Shown in pieces: positions 5,231 to 5,660 of a stretch of DNA of 5,660 bases (within the stretch, counting starts at the first letter, position 1; each line of letters opens with the position of its first letter). Source of the stretch: JAZQNC01 sp045536155 (GTDB lineage: Bacteria > Bacillota > Clostridia > Oscillospirales > CAG-272); NCBI GenBank assembly GCA_045536155.1, contig JAZSMZ010000156.1, positions 1-5,660 of the forward strand, written 5' to 3'. The notes under the pieces are model-generated. The model had not been told where the DNA came from. It did no database searches and saw only the letters and a list, made by a program, of their open reading frames with translations. Both the position numbers and the translations under genes were made by a program.

Positions 5231-5660
5231 TTATTCGGATAGGCGCTTTTTGCGTTTCGGGAGAAGTACCGTGGGAAGCAGATAAAACGCCGCGCACACC
5301 GAGAGGTAGAACACGGCCTCGAGGATGAGCCAAAGCAGCGGAACGGTGCTCCCGTTCGAGGAAAAGAGGCGCAGGGTGAGAAATGCCGCGCAGAATGACG
5401 AGAAAAGCGGCAAAAGAAGGGTGCGACCGAGCGAGAGCGAAAAGGGGATGCGGCGGCGCAGACGCCAAAAGGAGAGGGCGAGATTATACCCCTCCATCAG
5501 AATGATAACGGCGACGTAGCCGAAGATACCGAAGCGCGGGAGCAGAAGAGCGACGAGCAGGATGGAGAGGAGCGAGTCGGTGATATTGACCCACATGGAA
5601 TATACCTGCTCGCCGATCCCCTTTAGCATCGCATCGGTGACGTGATCGAAATACATCAGG
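5231..5660 (-). CDS. Polysaccharide/lipid flippase-like membrane protein, C-terminal part (cut by right edge)
   Basis: This is the last ~143 residues of an integral membrane protein on the - strand; its frame stays open to the right edge, so the start lies outside. From the ATG at 5656 the visible part has four hydrophobic helices, at about residues 22-41, 44-66, 78-98 and 104-130, and ends in a basic tail (LLPKRKKRLSE). The opening DAMLKGIGEQVYSMWVNITDSLLS, with LLPRFGIFGYVAVIILMEG, resembles the late helices of oligosaccharide flippases and SpoVB-like proteins of the MOP superfamily, which move lipid-linked sugars across the cytoplasmic membrane. It converges on the aminotransferase with a 56-base gap and is unlikely to share its regulation. 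Its GC-rich codon use (36 of 60 in 5281-5340) matches the left flanking gene rather than the cluster. The exact substrate is unknown. Confidence 0.75.
   Translation of the reverse strand, partial: LMYFDHVTDAMLKGIGEQVYSMWVNITDSLLSILLVALLLPRFGIFGYVAVIILMEGYNLALSFWRLRRRIPFSLSLGRTLLLPLFSSFCAAFLTLRLFSSNGSTVPLLWLILEAVFYLSVCAAFYLLPTVLLPKRKKRLSE

Overview
The window looks like chromosomal DNA from an anaerobic, probably gut-type Clostridia (Bacillota). The evidence is indirect: AGGAG-type ribosome binding sites, a sigma-A promoter with consensus -10 TATAAT, cysteine-rich cytosolic enzymes (16 Cys in one 397-residue protein), and a flanking flippase-like membrane protein of a type common in Clostridia. 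I cannot name genus or species.

Layout. Bases 2-298 hold the C-terminal end of an unrecognised gene (+). Bases 299 to about 690 are a non-coding, hairpin-rich stretch with several inverted repeats and one terminator-like hairpin. From about 690 to 860 the DNA becomes AT-rich and carries a good sigma-A promoter (TTGAAA-17-TATAAT, 785-813) embedded in a dyad. Four tightly packed + strand genes follow at 861-5174: an Lrp/AsnC-family regulator, a neutral-ceramidase-like hydrolase, an M20D-type amidohydrolase, and a class I/II PLP aminotransferase. After a 56-bp gap, the C-terminal end of a flippase-like membrane protein lies on the - strand and runs off the right edge (5231-5660).

How the genes may work together. 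The four central genes look like one transcription unit: gaps of 15 nt and 1 nt, then a 34-bp overlap. Their families fit a pathway in which N-acylated amino acids or related amides are opened by one or both amidases and the released amino acid is transaminated, under control of an amino-acid-sensing Lrp-type protein. That is inference from family membership. The ceramidase-like protein has no signal peptide, and its active-site motifs differ from classical ceramidases (Cys where the nucleophilic Ser is expected, and no His in the second metal-binding motif). Its substrate is therefore open, and it is the most interesting element here.

The two flanking gene fragments are GC-rich (about 60-68% in hand-counted 60-base samples) while the central cassette is about 42% in similar samples. 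This suggests the regulator-hydrolase-amidase-aminotransferase cassette may have been inserted between older neighbours.
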